DNA of 64,000 bases. Origin: Mycolicibacterium nivoides (GTDB lineage: Bacteria; Actinomycetota; Actinomycetes; Mycobacteriales; Mycobacteriaceae). Below the pieces are notes generated by a model that was not told the origin of the DNA, did not search any database, and saw only the letters and a program-made list of their open reading frames with translations. The position numbers and the translations under genes are program-made. The number at the start of each line of letters is the position of its first letter. The first letter of the stretch is position 1. Of this stretch, positions 63,379-64,000 are shown piece by piece. Location: contig NZ_CP034072.1 of NCBI RefSeq assembly GCF_003855255.1, forward strand, positions 5,297,705 to 5,361,704, given 5' to 3'.

Positions 63379-64000
63379 GTGGGGCAGATCATCGTGGGCA
63401 GCGAGGCGATGGCGGCGGGGTCCGCTACCCGCCAGACATTGCGGTCCAAATATGTCATGGTGCACCAGAATGTCTATGCGCCAACAGGTTTGCTGCTGAC
63501 CGCACATGACCGGGCGATGGCCGCGTGGCTGTGGTCGGGCCGCAACGCCACGCTTGCCGGGTATTCCGCCGCGGCAGTGCTGGGTAGCAAATGGCTCCCC
63601 GACGACTCGCCGGCCGAATTGGCCCGCACCCGCCAGCCCTCGCCGCCCGGGATCCTGATCCACACCGGCGTCATCGCCGACGACGAGCTTCAACTCGTCG
63701 GCGAGACGACCTGCACCAGCGTCGCCCGCACCTGCTACGACATCGGCCGACGCCAGCCGCTCGACACGGCGATCATCCGCATCGATGCCCTGCTGAACGT
63801 CACACACGTCGGCGTCGACCGGGTCGTGGATATCGCGGAGCGCTATCCCGGCGCCCGCGGTATCCGGCGACTGCGCAAGGCACTCGACCTCGCCGACGCG
63901 GGAGCCGAATCCCCGCAGGAGACGCGGCTTCGCCTGGTGCTCATCAGGGGTGGACTGCCCCGCCCTGCCACGCAGATTCCGGTTGCCGACGAGTGGGGCC
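63379..64000 (+). CDS. wHTH-DUF559-type protein, C-terminus cut by window end
   Basis: 207 residues seen from GTG 63379 to the edge. N-terminal segment with TRQTLRSKYVMVHQNVYAP (wing, equivalent to RVRRGVYAPS in the 4060 gene), LAGYSAAAVLG, GARGIRRLRKALDLADAGAESPQETRLR then VLIRGGLPRPATQIPV. This matches the layout and the ESPxET/ExxR entry into DUF559 of the gene at 4060; the catalytic core would lie just beyond the window. Diverged paralogue, next to palindrome D. Confidence 0.75.
   Translation, partial: MGQIIVGSEAMAAGSATRQTLRSKYVMVHQNVYAPTGLLLTAHDRAMAAWLWSGRNATLAGYSAAAVLGSKWLPDDSPAELARTRQPSPPGILIHTGVIADDELQLVGETTCTSVARTCYDIGRRQPLDTAIIRIDALLNVTHVGVDRVVDIAERYPGARGIRRLRKALDLADAGAESPQETRLRLVLIRGGLPRPATQIPVADEWG

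Overview
The window is chromosomal DNA from a mycobacterium, most likely a rapid grower of the Mycolicibacterium type. GC is high (by eye about two thirds), GTG starts are frequent, and the genes are hallmark mycobacterial ones: mshA, hbhA, senX3-regX3, a WhiB protein, LprQ/LdtMt5, MadR and the 33-residue ribosomal protein bS22. From gene identity and order, most of the window is one syntenic block matching M. tuberculosis Rv0472c to Rv0535, read in inverted orientation. I assigned orthologues by recalled gene order and protein sequence; no search was run.

Layout. 1-3.9 kb: secreted proteins, a nitronate monooxygenase, an MTA/purine phosphorylase and menA. 3.9-11 kb is accessory: a wHTH-DUF559 gene bracketed by two related palindromes, an MHS-family transporter, and a split signalling module (LuxR regulator, receiver-only regulator, GAF histidine kinase) interrupted by a divergent SDR/MarR pair. 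11-19 kb: a MinD-like ATPase, then a tightly overlapping operon hemL, phosphoglycerate mutase-like, TlpA-like lipoprotein, ccdA, resB, ccsB, which joins heme synthesis to System II cytochrome c maturation. 19-28 kb is accessory again: F420/DDN-type proteins, a WhiB3-like Fe-S regulator beside a methanethiol methyltransferase, an AT-rich island with a 44-residue gene, a TetR/DUF2236 pair, a Tat-type esterase and an APH(3')-type kinase.

26-34 kb is the heme gene train hemA, hemC, cobA-hemD, hemB, followed by small membrane proteins and ending in the aph gene. 34-44 kb holds serB1-like, HadA-like, acyltransferase, GalE-like, bS22, BldC-like, proC, thioesterase, sugar isomerase, acidic membrane protein and Ppx/GppA genes. 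44-52 kb holds regX3-senX3, gpm1, ybjN-like, mshA with its ROK regulator, and an SDR. 52-61.6 kb covers cell wall and envelope genes (lprQ, murB, DUF2505 pair, nitrilase, DUF2993), deoC, hbhA and a DUF445 protein. 61.7-64 kb: madR, ppk2, a second and different palindrome, and a second truncated wHTH-DUF559-like gene.

The strongest lead for something undescribed is the pairing of wHTH-DUF559 (nuclease-fold) genes with long perfect or near-perfect palindromes. The gene at 4060-4947 is bracketed by two palindromes with the same arms, a third copy of the arm motif lies alone at 35.9 kb, and the gene at 63379 follows a palindrome of another sequence class. No tRNA, rRNA, CRISPR array, classical insertion sequence or prophage was seen.
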